6,796 bases of DNA from Planctomycetaceae bacterium (GTDB taxonomy: Bacteria > Planctomycetota > Planctomycetia > Pirellulales > Thermoguttaceae): positions 1 through 6,796 of the forward strand of contig WRCR01000224.1 in assembly GCA_009783865.1 (NCBI GenBank), read 5' to 3'. A program made the position numbers and the translations under genes. Position 1 is the stretch's first letter, and every line of letters starts with the position of its first letter. Of the stretch, positions 6,396 to 6,796 are shown one piece after another. The notes beneath the pieces were generated by a model that was not told the DNA's origin, searched no databases, and saw only the letters and a list, made by a program, of their open reading frames with translations.

Positions 6396-6439
6396 GCGGC
6401 AACACTATTTTTCCTCTATAGCGAATCTTTTGCACACCC

Positions 6440-6454
6440 CTCGCGAGCGGCGAG
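6440..6454. repeat. Short GC-rich inverted repeat in the divergent intergenic region
   Basis: CTCGC (6440-6444) and GCGAG (6450-6454) are inverted copies around a five-base centre, and CTCGCGAG (6440-6447) is itself a palindrome. It lies between the divergent promoters of the kinase and the nuclease-like gene and could be a regulator site. No T-tract follows, so it is not an intrinsic terminator. It is short enough to be chance. Confidence 0.25.
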
Positions 6455-6489
6455 AACTGCACCGCTATGTTAAATCGGTAAAAATACGC

Positions 6490-6495
6490 TACAAT
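6490..6495 (+). promoter_or_regulatory. -10 box close to the nuclease-like gene start
   Basis: TACAAT matches the -10 consensus at five of six positions and ends nine bases before the ATG at 6505. Transcription from it would start within about three bases of the start codon, giving a leaderless or nearly leaderless mRNA. No good -35 lies at the right distance, which lowers confidence. The absence of a Shine-Dalgarno before 6505 agrees with leaderless translation. Confidence 0.35.
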
Positions 6496-6504
6496 GGTGC
6501 CGCT

Positions 6505-6796
6505 ATGAGTGATATGTTATTTTATATTCCGAAGGACCTGCTCGCCAAGTTGCATAACGCCAACTCCGAAGCGACTGTGCGCCAACTCGTCATGCAGCAA
6601 CTCGACTGCGATGAGATTACGCTTGAAGAAGGGCGCACCGACGTTTATCACAAAAACGTCCTGTTTGAATTCAAACACGATGTCGATATGAGTCAGCCAG
6701 ACGGCGACCGCGCAAAAGTTTTAGCACAGGCATTGTACTACTGCAAATCTCTTTATGTTGACGGACGTATTAAAAAAGACGGCACCGGTCGTGTTC
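6505..6796 (+). CDS. N-terminal part of a probable PD-(D/E)XK nuclease-domain protein, 3' end outside window
   Basis: Only the first 97 residues are visible. They contain a helical start (residues 10-35, with E22), then D46 (EGRTDVY), E55-F-K57 (LFEFK) and Q75-A-L-Y-Y79. This order matches the E...D...ExK...QxxxY pattern of RecB-like PD-(D/E)XK nucleases. Such domains can sit at the N-terminus of type IIG restriction-methylases and other DNA-processing enzymes; without the rest of the protein the full identity is open. The start is ATG 6505; ATG 6514 is an in-frame alternative. The gene is divergent from the PfkB-family kinase gene. A four-codon frame (ATG 6494 to TGA 6508) overlaps its start, probably by chance. 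The fold call rests on motif spacing alone. Confidence 0.6.
   Translation, partial: MSDMLFYIPKDLLAKLHNANSEATVRQLVMQQLDCDEITLEEGRTDVYHKNVLFEFKHDVDMSQPDGDRAKVLAQALYYCKSLYVDGRIKKDGTGRV

Noticed and set aside
6509..6691. 60-codon plus-strand frame near the right end
   Set aside because: It is out of frame with the supported nuclease-like gene starting at 6505 and has no recognisable features.

Overview
The window looks like the right end of an integrated mobile element (about 1 to 3726) joined to ordinary bacterial chromosome (about 3727 to 6796). The best guess for the host is a Planctomycetota bacterium. This rests on the integrase, whose box II and third-position motifs (TNCRSS, LGNS, HYYQ) I recall from planctomycete integrases; on a Rho with an Asn/Arg/Gly-rich N-terminus and no Rho_N helical domain; and on the lack of a clear Shine-Dalgarno before the three chromosomal genes. 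No rRNA or other marker confirms it, so the phylum is inferred.

Region 1 (1-2276, + strand): the 3' part of a P4-type primase-helicase gene. It has a TOPRIM-like primase domain, an SF3/D5-type helicase domain and a C-terminal winged-helix-like segment. The last ~220 bases of the gene carry four blocks of a GGGGACG heptamer, in alternating orientation and with 9-bp or 11-bp spacing. They look like replication iterons embedded in the coding sequence of a disordered tail.

Region 2 (2277-3858, + strand): a short AT-rich gap with a sigma70-like promoter, then a tyrosine recombinase gene. Its reading frame runs 132 bp past the stop of the convergent rho gene, antisense to rho codons. The simplest reading is that the element integrated at the 3' end of rho and that the integrase now ends in host sequence.

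Region 3 (3727-6358, - strand): rho, and upstream of it a PfkB-family sugar kinase gene. Each has its own promoter-like sequence. The rho leader is about 200 nt and contains a terminator-like hairpin with a possible competing antiterminator pairing, suggesting attenuation.

Region 4 (6505-6796, + strand): the start of a divergent gene whose first 97 residues fit a RecB-like PD-(D/E)XK nuclease fold (D, ExK and QxxxY). It may be a restriction or DNA-processing enzyme. Its -10 box lies only nine bases before the start codon, so its transcript may be leaderless.

The primase-helicase, the iteron-like array and the integrase would together let the element replicate when excised and re-enter at rho. 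The left end of the element and the second attachment site are outside the window.
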